From Pisolithus tinctorius (Eukaryota; Basidiomycota; Agaricomycetes; Boletales; Pisolithaceae), in assembly GCA_024663395.1 (NCBI GenBank), contig JANFAH010000023.1:62001-126000 (forward strand): DNA of 64,000 bases. The letters are read 5' to 3'. Below are positions 23,506-42,916 of the stretch, piece by piece. Position 1 is the stretch's first letter. The number at the start of each line of letters is the position of its first letter. The position numbers were made by a program, and so were the translations under genes. The notes under the pieces are model-generated. The model was not told where the DNA came from and searched no databases. It worked only from the letters and a program-made list of their open reading frames with translations.

Positions 23506-25582
23506 TTACGACTTGTATACGTTGGCCCTGCTCCTCCTTCCTTGTCGCCGACATGCCTGAACTTGCCTGAGTCGAGTCTCTGAAATGAGAAAACGAGCTG
23601 GAAGCCACTCTGCAACGCTCTGTCCAGCTCCAAACCCATTCATATCATCGCACACGTTCTTGTCATCCTCCATCCCGAGCACCATCAACGCCACTGCCTT
23701 GGCGCACAACCATGCGTGCACCATTCCTTCACCTGAATATCCCGCAGAAACCCATTCCCCAGGACTCGCCATTACCTTGTCCGTCTTCGACGGCCTCTCC
23801 CTTCCCGTCACACTCTCCGGGATTCGACCCACCCATGGAAATCCGTCCGCTGATTCACTCAGCTCGCCACTCCACAATGCTTTTACCCTCCCAGCTGCCC
23901 AGATACCACCATCCACAGCAGTCGCACCTTCTGCACCCCAATTTACAGCGCCAAAGTAGACGGACAACGCTCCAGACACGTGTGCTGCACTGTGCAGATC
24001 ATACATACCGGGCATCCGTGTGCATCCAACACTTTCTCCCTCGAGACCACCTCCAAACATCAACTCATGTTCGCCACTCCGAAGCTGCGTCAGGTAATCG
24101 AATCCTTTGTACACCGGGTCGTCATAAAACACATATGAACGTGCCCCACCACCCATCTTAGTACGTAACTTGCGTCCGGGTCTCTGCGCACTCATCGTCT
24201 CTCGCACCTGTGTCACCACGGGTGCAAGACCAGGGACGAGCGCACCCACGTGGGCATTCGTGAGATGAACGATGTGTTTTGTTTTCAGCGTCCCGCGGGG
24301 TGTGTGTAAAGTGTAGGCGGATTCGTTCTCCGATGGACCCGTGATAGATGTGCAAGGCGTCTTCGTGTACAAACGGAACCTATTTGTCCCCCCCGTGGTG
24401 AGCGACGTAGAATGGATAAGGCCCCACTCACTGGTTGGGATGGTCCTTGAGCAACCGAGCGAGGACGCCCGCAACGAACCGGTACGGATGAACCGCTCCC
24501 GCACGCGTCGTAATACACCCTAAAGCGTACTCTGAAAGCTGATATCTCTGCAATGCGCTCGTGTTCATCTCCCCACTTGCTTATCCACACATTCTCACGT
24601 TCACTCACCTTCCTAGCCGCTTCACCCCCCAAGCACTCATACGGCTCCGCCTCAACTGGCATATCCCTCTTATACACCTTCAACAACCTCTTCGCCTCCT
24701 CGAACGTCTCTTCGTCGTAGTACACGTCTACAGCTTCGACCTCTCGACAATCCGCATCTGCTGCGTCGGTCTGACCTATGTGTCGCTGGATTTCGAGGTG
24801 AGCTAATCGGAACCGGATGATGTGTTGTGCGGCACGGAGACCGAGGGTGTTCTTGAGGTCCTCATAGTCGTGGTATAAAGGTGGGTTGATATGACCTCCG
24901 TTCCTGTGTAGTGTGTTAGCAACGCGCGATACCAAGGGCAATGGAGGGAACTAGCCTTCCGGTTGCCCCTGAACACGCATCGTGCGCTTCAAGCATCACA
25001 ACGCTCAGTCGTTCGTGCTCATACCCGCCCTTATTGATCCGCTTCCGATCCGCGTTTAGCAACGCCCTGACAAAAGAAGCGCCGGATATACCCGACCCTA
25101 TGACGACTGTCCGACCACCGTACCACCGGCATAGCGTACCATGACACCCATTCCCAACCACCGTCATACCATGGACAAGTGTTCAGTCAGTAACCACTCA
25201 CCCACGAGACATAGGAGTACACACCGACATCCGCATACTCTGGCACCGCCGCACACTGGCTTTCATCTGGGTCCTGCACGAGACGAGCTAAAATAGCCGA
25301 AGGGGGGAATGCCCAAAACGAGCGCGTTGGTTCAGCGATTGGAAGCCCAGGGGTGGGTAAGGGCGGAGAAGGACATTGCGACGATATTGTGCTCGTTCGC
25401 CCTATTGCTTCTGGCCTTGCCCCCTTTCGTTCCTGGCCTCTCATTTCTCGACCCTGGACTTGTTCAAGTGGGTTCGTCAGTTTCTCGGCGTCACCCTCGC
25501 CACATTTGCTAGCGCCCAGAGAAGACTCGGTTGAGTACTGGAAGCGTGTTCCGGTATGTGCACGGGAGAAAGCGATGCCCAT
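23506..25582 (-). CDS. FAD-dependent oxidoreductase, DAO family
   Basis: Exons 25582-25225, 25106-24956, 24903-24609, 24547-24432 and 24379-23506 give 597 aa. After a disordered N-terminus (PTRSFW near 85), the dinucleotide-binding motif VVVIGSGISGASFVRALL begins near 120 and ends at the acidic EAHDACSGATGRNGG. The middle is the substrate region (YALGCITTRAGAVHPYRFVA). The C-terminal FAD-binding part contains DGFPWVGRIPE and SAGYSGEGMVHAWLCAKAVA. This is the DAO/glycine-oxidase-like family, which oxidises amine or amino-acid substrates; the substrate cannot be told. Intron 2 (24955-24904) appears to be GC-AG (GCTAGT donor), and the frame requires it to be spliced. The start codon is uncertain. 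Confidence 0.85.
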
Positions 25583-26265
25583 TGTTTCCTATTATCTTGA
25601 GGATTGTATTGGTGACAAGGCTCTTTGCTCTCCGTGGGGGTATAATATTTATCGGATATTGACGATGACGGGTAGGCAATGCAGTGAGGAAGAGCGGAAA
25701 CATCTTTGACTAGCCTACTTTTATCCAGGGATGGCCACGGGCATCACACAGTTCGTATCGCCTCATATCGTGCCAACAGTACTATATTCAGACCTGAGGC
25801 CTGAGTGTTCGGCACCAAGATATGAGAAGATAAGTTAGCTCGCTCTTGGTTCGCCCCCGTAACAGGGGCGTACTATCACGGGCGGATCAAGATGCGCTTC
25901 CTGACTTATTGGGTTGGCTCTTGACTGGTCGGAGAATACTACGACGTGTGTGGGTACGGAAGGTGGTACAAGAGGTGATTGCTATTCGGCACAGTATCCA
26001 TCCGGTCCAGGTCGAACTTCAATGGTAGAGTGACAGGTAATGCACTACGTAGCCGACAGTCGAACTCGGTGGAGCATACATATTCGATTCCGACCAGCAG
26101 TGTGAGGTTATGTAAGTAGTACCAAGTACATGGCAGCTCCAAATATTTTTGTACAACTCTCTGCTTATCTTATCGCATGGTGGCGTCCGTGGCGACCGGT
26201 ATGTATAGACAACAAGGGAACGTCGTTGCGCGGGGATTCATATTGGTAACGAAGAGACTAACTGC
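25583..26265. other. Intergenic region between FAD oxidoreductase start and MSH4 stop
   Basis: 683 bp holding the 5' region of the oxidoreductase gene and the 3' end of MSH4, both minus strand. No supported coding frame, repeat or RNA gene is visible. Confidence 0.55.
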
Positions 26266-29200
26266 CTACACCGAACATGTCTCGTGAAATACGGCGATAA
26301 GCTTCTTCTGGAATCGTGCGAGATACGATACAAGTTCTGGCTCTGGCAATGCGGAGTATTCAAGCGCCTGGCTGAGCTGCGTTCGGAGCTTGTATGACCC
26401 AAGGCGGACATATCCGGTATAATTAATCGAGGGTATTCAGGATATCGAGTACGGAAAAGGACCAAGCACCACAGGTTAGGACATCAGGACGTCTGCCTGC
26501 GTCACTCCAGCACAGTGAGGTATGCATGCCTTACCTTGACGACGGCTCGACGGTGAGTAGCCTGGACAGCCGTCTGACTGCTTGCTTCCTGCCGAACGTG
26601 CAAGTCGGTCAATATTTCGGCGACTCTCTTGGCTTCTTGTACTACATCGCGCGGTAAATCGGCCAACGTGGCAAGGTCAACACCTACGCATGTATATGTG
26701 TGTTATTCCCAGTCGCACATCTGGTATCCCGGCCTTATCGGTGCAGGGTAGGCACTGACCATAATGTCCATGATTGTCAGGCAGGCCGTCGACGATGCTA
26801 GTGGAGGAGGGGGGTCAACACCTTTTACGCTAGCCACGCCCGTCAAGTGGCAACGTATTGTGCTCACCGGTATCGAAACACCATCCCAAAACCGGACGTC
26901 TTCTGCGTAGGCTGTGTGGACATAAATATAAACATATGATACGGCATCGCCGCTAATGGCTGGTATGCATGACGGATGTACCTGAACGGACAGATGTAAA
27001 CTACGGCAGTCTCAGCATGACTCAGACTGCGTTTGTGGGAATGAAGTGGACTTACTTCACCACGGAGGGTTGGCAAGATAGTGCCGTCGATAGTTGTTGG
27101 AAATGGCTGTACTCGACGTCAACGGATAGCGCGGGCACCTCAAAATAACGACAGTACGTAGCGAAAAAAACGAAGCACTACGGAAGGCAGCATGTGATCT
27201 TGCACAACGTCGAGGTTGGTAGGAGGCTTACTTTAATTCGGATGAGCTCCTCCGCGATGGCATGGGCTATTCCAACGCCTTCTATCGTAGAGGTACCTCG
27301 ACCCAACTCGTCGACAAGGACCAGCGTTTTCGGTGTCGCGAGACCTATCGTCAATCCAAATATGATGTGCAAACTAACTGCAGCATGCTTACCTAGGATC
27401 ATGGCTGAAGTCGCCATCTCGCTCGCGAAGGTGCTCAAACTTTTTTCTATGTCATCGTCGTTTGAGAGGCGAGTCAGAAGGGCGTCGTGGATACTGTAAG
27501 TCTTATTTAGGCTCAGTAAGCAGTAAGTTTCAAGGTGTTGGTCACCGAAAGCTGGCATATTCCGCAGGTACGAAACACCCAGCCATTGCCATAGTCACTA
27601 GTAACCCACTCTGCCGAAGGTACGTACTCTTTCCTAGAAGACATTGACACGGTTGATGTCGACGGACTCACAAGCACTTACCCGACATACTAGCAGGTCT
27701 CCATTCCAAGTCACAAAGGGAGCGCAAGCCTGCCACTTACTTTGGACCCTGAACAATCTGAAAATGAGATGAATCGCAACAGTAAATATCGTTCGGCACT
27801 AGTGTTCCTGCTGCTTGGACGGTCTCGAGGATTGGGTGCCTTCCGGCCTTCACGGCAAATGTCCCAGTGAATTCCGGACGCACTGCCATAATCACCTGTT
27901 AGCAGCCCACATCAAGACAACCGAAGAACTAACCGTAGTTTCTCACTGATCACAGTCACAAACGAAACCCATGATAGAGAGGCGACTTACTGATAGTTGC
28001 GTGCGCGAAGGACCAAAGGAGGTCAACAATGGCAACCTATTGTTCATCAGGTAAATATAATTCGCTTCTGGGAACGATACATGCTGCTTCAGATGCAGTA
28101 TAAAGAGCGCCAGAATACGCCAGTATCTGCTCGACAAGGTCCTGGATTATCCTGCCCTCACTGTCAGGATGCGAGTACTAAGATAACTTTCATGCTTACT
28201 TGTTGCTGAGAAGGAGAGTTTCGTCCAACGCATCTTTCATCCTTGCGTTCATCTTCTTCTGGAAAGACCAAGTCAGATCATGCACGGGGTGCCATCGCAG
28301 GGCGTCCGCGCATACCAGCTCCATACTAGAAAAGAGCCAGCGCCCTTTTTGCGAAGTAATGTTGATAAAACCCTTTGGAAGCTCGCCTTCCAACTCGTCC
28401 TTCTTCAAGGTGAATACGAATCCATTCTCCTGGTATACGAGCGTCAAGGGCAAACCGTGCTTCTCAGACAGAACTGCATTGAGCTGCATGATGTCGCCCA
28501 CGTTCTCCTTAAATGTCTCCCGAGCAACATCAAGAAGCCGGTGGCGGTTGGCCTAACTGATTCAGCTTACTAGCTGAGAAGACCTGTGAACGTACCCTGA
28601 CTGCATAGACTCTTGCATTGACTGCAGCAAGTCCACCCTGCGAAACTCAGCTAACAGATTATAGGCAGCCAGAGAGGTTACCTTCACAGGCCCAGCTTCC
28701 TCGTTCAAATTATCCGCAATAAGGTCTGCGATGAACGCCAAGCGCTTGTCGGAGATCATCTTGTAGCTGTGTGTCAACAACGCATCGTTTCCAAGCAACG
28801 CAAGCGTACGTCATAAACTATCTGCAATAACTGGGATCTGCCCCCGGCCAAAGCTTTCTGCAGGAACGGCAGATTTCGTACTATGCTTTGAAGACTAAGC
28901 ATCTGGGAAACACGAGAAAACGCAGATTTTGTCGCGTGCGATACGCGGACTTCCGATGAGGCGAGCTGGATCGGATGATGATTATACAGTACCGAAGAAA
29001 TATGGCAGGCTTGCCGAGGATATCAACTTGTCAAAATCAAGTTTGTTTAACCGCTTCAAAGCATCGCGGACTTCTGCGAATTTATCTTCGCGTTGAACGA
29101 GTTCTGGGAAATGCTTGAAGGAGTAAGAACAGATGTATCGATGTCCTTACCTTCCACTACATCCAGGCGTGCATTGATGGCTTCTTCCCCTGGAAGACAA

Positions 29201-30265
29201 GAGCATTAGCCCATGGCCCAAGCTTGGGGCAAGATATACCGGTCATTGGAGCCAGAAGATTGGCACGCAGTAAGCGGGCAGCCATTGCCGTGTAAGTATG
29301 ATTCAGAACCCTATATCATCGACTTGTCAGCAGCTAGTAATGCCCTGCATCTGCATCGAATAGGATACCCAAAGAGGGAGTGCGTCGATTTCTTGTGAAC
29401 AATATTGCTAACCAGCTCAAGGTTCCGCGCCGTCTCCGGATCGATCATTAGCGTTCCTTGACCAGACACGTACCTGATACGCAAAGACCCCGTAGCAAAG
29501 CGTGTATTCAACCGATACTCCGCGTGCTTGAATAGTGCACTGGCAGATGAAAGCGCGTAATACCTGCAAGACACGGTTAGGCTGGTCCCCATGGCGCATA
29601 TACTCACCTATCCGCTACAGAGACAAGCGTTGCTGCCCGCTCATCATCCTCCACGCATAACTGTGTAATGAAATCCATTCCTGGAGACATTCAGCCGAGA
29701 TCCAAGGGAAGACAAACATCAATCCAAAGCACCTGCACTATCATTCCAATATTTCCTCGCGACAGGTTCGATAGGTACATTCTGAAACTCTTCCATAATG
29801 AACCGCACCAGAAGCGAGGTAGTCGAGGGACGCTTCCCCGAGGTAGCGAAGCTCGCGTCTGCGGCAGACACGAAGGTTTCCGGAACAAGCACCAAGACCG
29901 GAAAATGAATGTGCATTTGATGAAGTGTCTTCACGTATGTCGGACAGTCAGCGAGCTTTTGGGATAAGTTGAGCGAGAAAGAGTGGCATGATGCTTCCAC
30001 GGGGCCACACCTGCACAAGGACAACACGCCCCGTGTCTTTATCCATGGCCGCCATACCAACTTCGTGTGCTATCCCACGGCTCTCAAATATCGCGACCAC
30101 GTAACTTGCTTCGTGTCTAGTCGAAGCAGCTGTTCGGGGCCGACCTGTGCTCGCACGTGTTCCGGGACGCGATTGAGAGGTCGCAGGTCGAAACGAACCA
30201 GTAGAACGATCCTGAGCTGTGAACGGACGCGCTGTCGAGGAGGGAACTGAAGACGTGGACGCCAT
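26266..30265 (-). CDS. MSH4: MSH4, meiosis-specific MutS homologue
   Basis: I resolved 26 exons totalling 864 aa (yeast 878, human 936). Boundaries from the start are 30265-30011, 29955-29733, 29680-29608, 29563-29369, 29310-29240, 29189-29151, 29103-29015, 28965-28810, 28759-28682, 28637-28596, 28552-28200, 28151-28085, 28036-27991, 27945-27934, 27882-27741, 27689-27682, 27633-27546, 27493-27393, 27344-27232, 27177-27158, 27106-27056, 27000-26982, 26911-26868, 26797-26760, 26683-26535 and 26388-26266. All phases agree. Motifs include [12 protein letters not shown], Walker A GPNMSGKST (across three exons), [29 protein letters not shown] and FATHF. Like other MSH4 proteins it lacks the mismatch-reading N-terminal domain. 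With MSH5 it stabilises crossover intermediates. Confidence 0.93.
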
Positions 30266-30877
30266 AACGTCGTGTCCGACAAATAGATCCTTTCTGGTCT
30301 GATGTGATGATAGGCTTGAACGGTGATTTCAAGAGAGAACTTGTGAATCGTGATCGGTGGCGTCTGGATCACGAGATCCCATCTGCCGGGTGAAATTTGA
30401 AAAGCGAACTTTGTACCGTAACGAGCGAAGGTCCCGTGCAACGCAGGGGCCGATGAACGTTCAACGTTGCCTCGAGTCAACCTTATCGTACCAGAACTTG
30501 TCAAAGGATAATGGCTTGGTTCGCTGAGGTTGCCGGTCTGGTGAGTCTTGTCGCGTGCCACCAGACTGATAGATAGTGCTGAGTGATCCTTACCGTTAAC
30601 TGGTGAGGGATGAGCCCAACACACAGCTTCAGCGGTGCTCTGATGTGCACCACAGTGGCCCTAGAATGTACGACCTGTGTATCGGCATTTATCACGGGAA
30701 TGATCCCACTCTAATAATCGTTCTGACATGTGGCACAGAATGGGTATCTAAGGAGCTCGAAAGAAGACCTGGTGTTCTGCTGCAGCCCTTCAAAGTTGCG
30801 CGACGAACCAGCACAATCTGACACTCGACTTCTGCTGTGTCTGGTCGGCTACGAAGTGCTAATATATTGTGAGTCAT
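30266..30877 (-). CDS. Hypothetical three-exon gene of unresolved 3' end
   Basis: Exons 30877-30728, 30674-30594 and a third from 30537 join in phase through 53- and 56-nt introns (GTCAGA and GTAAGG donors), a pattern hard to get by chance. The product begins MTHNILALRSRP and contains VECQIVLVRRATLKG, VVHIRAPLKLCVGLIPH and GTFARYGTKFAFQISPGRW. The alternating hydrophobic pattern suggests beta strands. No family is recognised. The third exon stays open to 30070, which would overlap MSH4 exon 1 in another frame on the same strand, so its true end or a further intron is unresolved. Confidence 0.4.
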
Positions 30878-31210
30878 TTGTCTTCGTGTAGTGATGCCTA
30901 GATCGTGACATCGCATGATTTCGTATTATTCAGCGTGGGGACGAATTGGCCTCCACTTGCTCCAACTCTCTAAAATACAGGCTCCGCGAGTCCGCAAGTT
31001 GCAGGGGTCAGCTGCACATCCCAATGCGTTCCAAATTCCTGGCATGAACATATTAGCCCGTATGTTTATTCCCACGGAGAAAATACAGCCTCCTTGGAGG
31101 TCCTGATAGCTGGCCTGTCGTGATTGGCTCTACACGCCGCATCTAAACACCAATTTTATATAGCTCTGGCCTCTGGATTTTCCCTCGTCCCTACTCGCAC
31201 ATTGCAGAAG
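30878..31210. promoter_or_regulatory. Divergent promoter region
   Basis: 333 bp between the unknown minus-strand gene and the DUF6533-type gene on the plus strand. No clear element beyond AT-rich patches is visible. Confidence 0.45.
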
Positions 31211-32885
31211 ATGCAGTCCACGACCGCCGCGGATTTCCTCAGATTGGTACAAATTGCTCGTTTAACTCGAATATGTCAACGTGAGTGGCTTGCGTTGTGT
31301 CTGCGAAGATATATTTTTACTGAACGTATTTGCCAGTGGTCCCCTCGGTCGTTATGGTATATGACTATCGTAAGCACAAGCTTTTGAGACTGTCCGCGTT
31401 ACTCACGGTACATGCAGTGATTAGCGTTGATCAAGAGGTACCAGTTCTCCAGTTACATAAAGTTGTTTGCAATTGCAATGGTGACCCTTGATTTTCAATG
31501 CTTTCGAAGGTTGAACAGATATGGGTAAGCTCTCCACAAAACTAGCCTTGCTGCAAGGGTAACCGAATCCTCATGGCCTATCGTAGAAACGACCCAGGAC
31601 GACGACCACAATTCTCTATCTCATCGTAAGAGTTCGCTATGTTCAAGGAGGCGTATGTTCTTCTCAGCATGCCGCACAACAGCTGCGATACTTTGGTACT
31701 CTGTGTGGTGTGTAAGTTTTTACTCGAGTCCTCATATCATTGTCATGGGTTTTCGAACTGCAATATAGGTTCAATGCTACGGGTCGGTCGAGTCCACTCG
31801 GATTCTCGAGACAATTTCAGCTCACCTACTGCTTAGTCTTCTTGTCCGATGTTTCTGAAGAGGTGAGGATCACTTGCAACGTGATGGGCCTTTCTGACTT
31901 ATCGCGATAGTTGTATGTGATATTCAGGGGCTTAAATCCCTCCCACTGATACCTTATTGTACTCATATACATCACAGCTGTGAGCTCCACTACTCTTCTG
32001 TTAGTGTAATATTTGTCTGATAACTCTGTAGGTAATACTTTCATGATTATGCAAGGTTGGCCCGCCTGTTTTCTAGTATGGCTGGTACAAAGTAAGATTT
32101 TTGTATTCACGTCCATGACTATTAATCCACTCATGTCACTCGCCAAGTAATTCTGCAAATGCGTCTCTTCGCATTATACAATCGCTCGCGGAAGGTGTTG
32201 TTACTCATGGGGTCTGCGTTCCTAGTTGAAATCCTGGCCATGATCGCAATTCTCATCACTGCGAATCTCACATCTGGAAGTTAGTGTCTAGACTTTTATC
32301 TGTGGCACTGACTTTGAGGCCCTCAATAAGCCAGCAACGAACCCATACCCGGCGTGAAGATCTGTACCAACGAAGACACGTCGAACAGTTTTTATGTCTT
32401 TTGGTTACCTATACTATGCTTCGAGTTCCTATTGTGTTCACTCGCTGTTCGGGCAGGCATTCAGAGATCGAGGGATGAGATTAGCTATATGGCCCTCTCC
32501 AACAGAGTGTTTCTGTTTGATGTTCTGATCAAGGGCAACGTGGGGTATTTCCTAGTGTAAGTGTCCATGCCCCATTTACGATGGCGCTCATTAGCTTTCA
32601 CAGCATTTTCTTGGTGGGTGTTGTGAATGCAGTTATGTGGGGCGCATTATCTGTACGTGGTTTCTTCCAGCTCTTGGATCAAACTCACTACGCAACGGGT
32701 TCTAGCCGGAGTGGGTTGAGATACCTGAAGGTTTCCCACACGGCGTAGCTGTTATCGCTGGCTGTCGGCTGATTTTGCACATACGGCACGCAGCAACTCC
32801 CGCTTCGGAGGACACACTCCAGGGGTCGCTCGCCTTTGAGTACCCCTTGCAGCAAAGATCTGCTATCAGCGCGCGTATTGCGTAG
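31211..32885 (+). CDS. DUF6533-type multi-pass membrane protein, middle unresolved (possibly disrupted)
   Basis: Well-phased exons at the 5' end are 31211-31280, 31337-31369, 31418-31437, 31510-31524, 31587-31625 and probably 31683-31711. They encode VPSVVMVYDYLISVDQEVEQIW, the start typical of this agaricomycete family. At the 3' end, exons ~32148-32279, 32331-32556, 32604-32652 and 32706-32885 encode ILQMRLFALYNRSRKVLLLM, NSFYVFWLPILCFEFLLCSL, NVGYFLVIFLVGVVNAVMWG and IPEGFPHGVAVIAG, with an intact stop. The family is a seven-helix, receptor-like membrane protein of unknown function, expanded in mushrooms. Between 31712 and 32147 I could not find exons restoring the missing helices, so the gene may carry an insertion or be a recent pseudogene. 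Confidence 0.6.
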
Positions 32886-33347
32886 TACAGGACCCCTGAC
32901 GGAAGAGAACCCACTATCGGGATACTTCTGTCGATACCCTAGCAAAGTACATAGTATATATCGACCATTTTACGAACGATACCCCGGGACAAAAAAGCAT
33001 CACTTGGATGTTTAGGCACAACTACCCAAGGACACTGCTCTCTGACAACATTTATAAGGCGTCATGCTTTGGTGCCTATGGGAACAAGTCGATCGAGTGA
33101 ATACTGCAAGTTCTGAGTATTAGTTACCCTAAGTAACGCATGTCTACCAACAAGTGTACATGGTGGATTTCAAATAGGTCATCAATGGCCCTCGCCATGA
33201 ATCTAGAGGTGCCCGATAGCCAAAACCAGCACGTCGAGAAGCGTATGAGTCACATTAATGCAAGTGTACAAGCTTCACCTCGTATCTACATACATACACT
33301 ATCTCCATCATAGCACGCAGACCCCACTCCGCCCCAAAATAACAAGT
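32886..33347. other. Convergent intergenic region
   Basis: 462 bp between the DUF6533-type stop and the VPS27 stop. It is AT-leaning with no supported frame. Confidence 0.55.
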
Positions 33348-35791
33348 TCATAGATCAATCAGCAACTCCTCCCGTCGATCTTGTCCGGGAAGGCCCGTAG
33401 GCACAGAAGGCCCATACATATTAAAAGTCTGGGGATTACTCGTCGGTGCTACCGGGAATTGTGGTAGAGTAGGTGATTGCATTTGTTGTGGCGATTGCAC
33501 TTGAGGCGGTAGCTGAGAACGCAAGGCCGTTTGAGGTTGAGGTTGGGGTTGTAATTGATGTCGTGCAGGCTGAGCATGCGACTGCGTACGCGTGTGCGCA
33601 ACCGAAGGAAATCGCGACATACTCCCACCCACCGGAGACGCGGCACGCGGTGCAGAGACGGTGTTACGTCTAGCAAGTGCGGGTGATGATGGTGACGGTG
33701 GTGGCTGTGGGACCTGCGAGGACTGCGGCTGTGACCAAGGTTCAGTTTTGGAAGCAGGCGCCGTAGTGGGAGGTGGCGGCGGAGGGGCATACGTTTGGGA
33801 GGGCGGTGCGAATTGTGGTATTGAGACGGGAGGAGGCTGAGCAGCAGGTGGACTTTGCATCGGCGAAGGCTGTACGAATGGTGAAGAAACAGGAGGTTGA
33901 AAACCGTGCGATGAACGCGAAGGTCCAGCTTGTATTGGTGAACCATGCTGCTGTAACGGAAGACCCGGCGACGAAATGGCGGCGAATGGGGTGTGGAAAG
34001 GTTGGGGTGCCTGAGTAACAGCAGACGTTTGTGGTCCTTGTGGCGTATATGTCATCACAGGTACAGGGGTCGGCGTCCATCGTGTATCCGGGGGTCCATC
34101 TCGCGGCAGCGTCTGCGCCTGCGGGACCGCCGTAGCCCGCCGCCAGGGTTGAGAAATTTGCTCGGTGAGAAGTTTGTCATAGAGTTTAACAGCTTGCGAG
34201 AGCTTATCGTGCATCTCAGAAAGGAGTTCTGGGAATTCCAAGTCAATTTGGGCCAAAGTAAGGAGCCTGTGTGAAGGGGCTCACGTTCTTTCCTCCCAGT
34301 GTCGTCGAGGCTCATTGCTAACTTGGGTCTTAGCGCGTTCGCTTTGTCATATAATTCATTCACGGCAGGATATCGTGACATATCCTTATCACCCTGCACT
34401 TGAACCTGCTCGACGGTCTGACTGAACGTGAGGACGGCGTCTGCTTCCAAAGGCTCGAGATCATAGTTGGGTAATTTTGGTACAGACGGAGTGGGTGTAG
34501 CAGTGGGTGGATTGGACTGGGGTAGTCTTGCGTTCGTGTATGACGAGGGCGAGTCTTCGGCTGCTTGGACTTCCGCGGGGGCACTTGGTTTCGGCATGTT
34601 TTCTTCGCGAAGACTTGCCTCTATGGCAGCACGCAAATCCGGGTCGTCTACGTCATCTATAGGAGCTGGCCCATTTGGGCGGGAGCTATGGTCAACCGTA
34701 GGGGGCTCGGATGGTCCTTTCCAAGGGGGCTGGTAAGGCACATAACCCGGACGCTGGTGTCGATTGACGCCAACTTCTTCCAGTGACAGTTGAATAGCTC
34801 GCTGGAGTTCAGCATCGGCGAGGTCACGAGCGCTACGAGGACTGTGCATGCTGGCAGAGTGCCGGTGACTGTGGGTCATGACGTTCAGCGTCCGTAAGTT
34901 CAACAGCAAGATACTTACATTCTTTCAGGTTTCTTGGTGAGTTTTGCATGGCATCCGTCGCATACTCTGACGGCTTGTGTTATACCGAAATGTGGAAGAG
35001 GAAGCGTCTTGGCGGAACACTGTTGGTCAAACACTTGGCCACAATTTCGACAGTGATGTTTCCGGTTTGTAAAGGTGAAATAGGCCCGACATCGTAAGCA
35101 ACGGTCAGAATCGATCCACTCTGGCGCAGTGGTCGTGTCTACCATAGCAGAGTTTGCAAGGGCGAGGTCTTTAGGAGGAAATTGAAACCCTGATAACGCG
35201 GTCATGTCATGAGTCAATTCAGCGTTCGCTACGAACGCACCCTCGCTCTTAAGCGCCTTATATACCTGGCCCATATAGCTAAGAGAAGGTTTTCCCTCAA
35301 ACGCAAGTGCCCAATTCTGAATATATTTGAGGATACCGGCTTTGACGAGGTAGTTGACGGCGGGAACCTTGAGGATGGATACGAGATTATCAACGAATTC
35401 TCTGGATGCAATCTCAACAAGAAAATGGTCGCCGCCGTTCTTGACACAAATATCTGTCAACTGCGGAGGAGTGTTACCTTGTAATCACCGGGGGCCGACG
35501 TGAAGCGCTTACGCTAAGAGCAAGCAACTGGACATTGGGGTTCTTGTGGTCGAGTCGGCGCTTCAACGAGCGCATGGCGTCCTTTGCTGGCGCAGACTTT
35601 GAACGAATCTGATCGCATATTTCAAGGTTCAGGGCCACGTCCTCAGACCCAGAGGGAATAAGTTCCGAGGTCGCCTTCTCTGAGGGGACGACGTGCCTGT
35701 CAGCTACCGACTTCCTGTACACAATGATTGGCTCACCGATGGCATCGTCGAGTTGCGACGTTCCCCATAGCCAGCTGGTCAGTGAAGCCAT
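33348..35791 (-). CDS. VPS27: VPS27/Hrs, ESCRT-0 ubiquitin-binding subunit
   Basis: Exons 35791-35737, 35679-35513, 35460-35241, 35189-34919, 34868-34285 and 34228-33348 give 725 aa. The order is an N-terminal VHS domain ([37 protein letters not shown]), a FYVE finger ([20 protein letters not shown], then [14 protein letters not shown]), and two ubiquitin-interacting motifs ([24 protein letters not shown]). A GAT-like helical region with [20 protein letters not shown] follows, then a Pro/Gln-rich tail ending LLIDL, which resembles a clathrin-box-like ending. The protein binds PI3P and ubiquitinated cargo on endosomes and starts the pathway that VPS4 completes. All junctions are phase-consistent. 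Confidence 0.95.
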
Positions 35792-36321
35792 GAATGATAC
35801 TAGTCAGACTCGAGAACGGTGCTGACCAAATGCCGTGATGACAAAGCTCCACGTTTTCACTCTCCGACTGGAATCACCCTCGCAAGGAGTGCAACACCTG
35901 CCCTGGTGGCCGAACTGGCTCTAAATCACTCCTACTAGTCTTTTGTTTTCCGGTAGGCGCGAGTGATTCTGAACATGCTTTGCAGCTGACTCTCATCGAC
36001 TTAACAAGGCCGACTGTCATATTTGTGACGGGGTGTGTGACAGCTGTGACTTGGGTTCAATTGAAGCGGAGTTGGAAGACGAGGGCCACCACAGGTTGTT
36101 CTCCTACAACCATCGTCGCTGCTGCCAGACTCGACGTCGAAGCCCAGGACAACACCAAGGCGACTGTTTCGAGGCCCTTATAGCCGACCGGATCCGTTGC
36201 AGCTGCATCGGCTCGCTTTTTCACTCGTCTTTCGGTCTTTTTTTCGTCTTTTCGGTAGCCCAAACATCGGCTCACATCCCAATCCGCGTACTTCACTGCT
36301 CGCGTCTCTATTCTCGAAGAA
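35792..36321. promoter_or_regulatory. Divergent promoter of VPS27 and RPB1
   Basis: 530 bp between two divergent housekeeping genes. A T-rich tract (TTTTTCACTCGTC, TTTTTTTCGTC) precedes the RPB1 ATG. No other gene is supported; frames read here are short and unspliced. Confidence 0.5.
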
Positions 36322-42868
<6,547 letters not shown>

Positions 42869-42916
42869 GTGTGTAGGGGTTTTTCTTTGGCTTGCGCCTG
42901 TCTCTTGCTGGACGCG

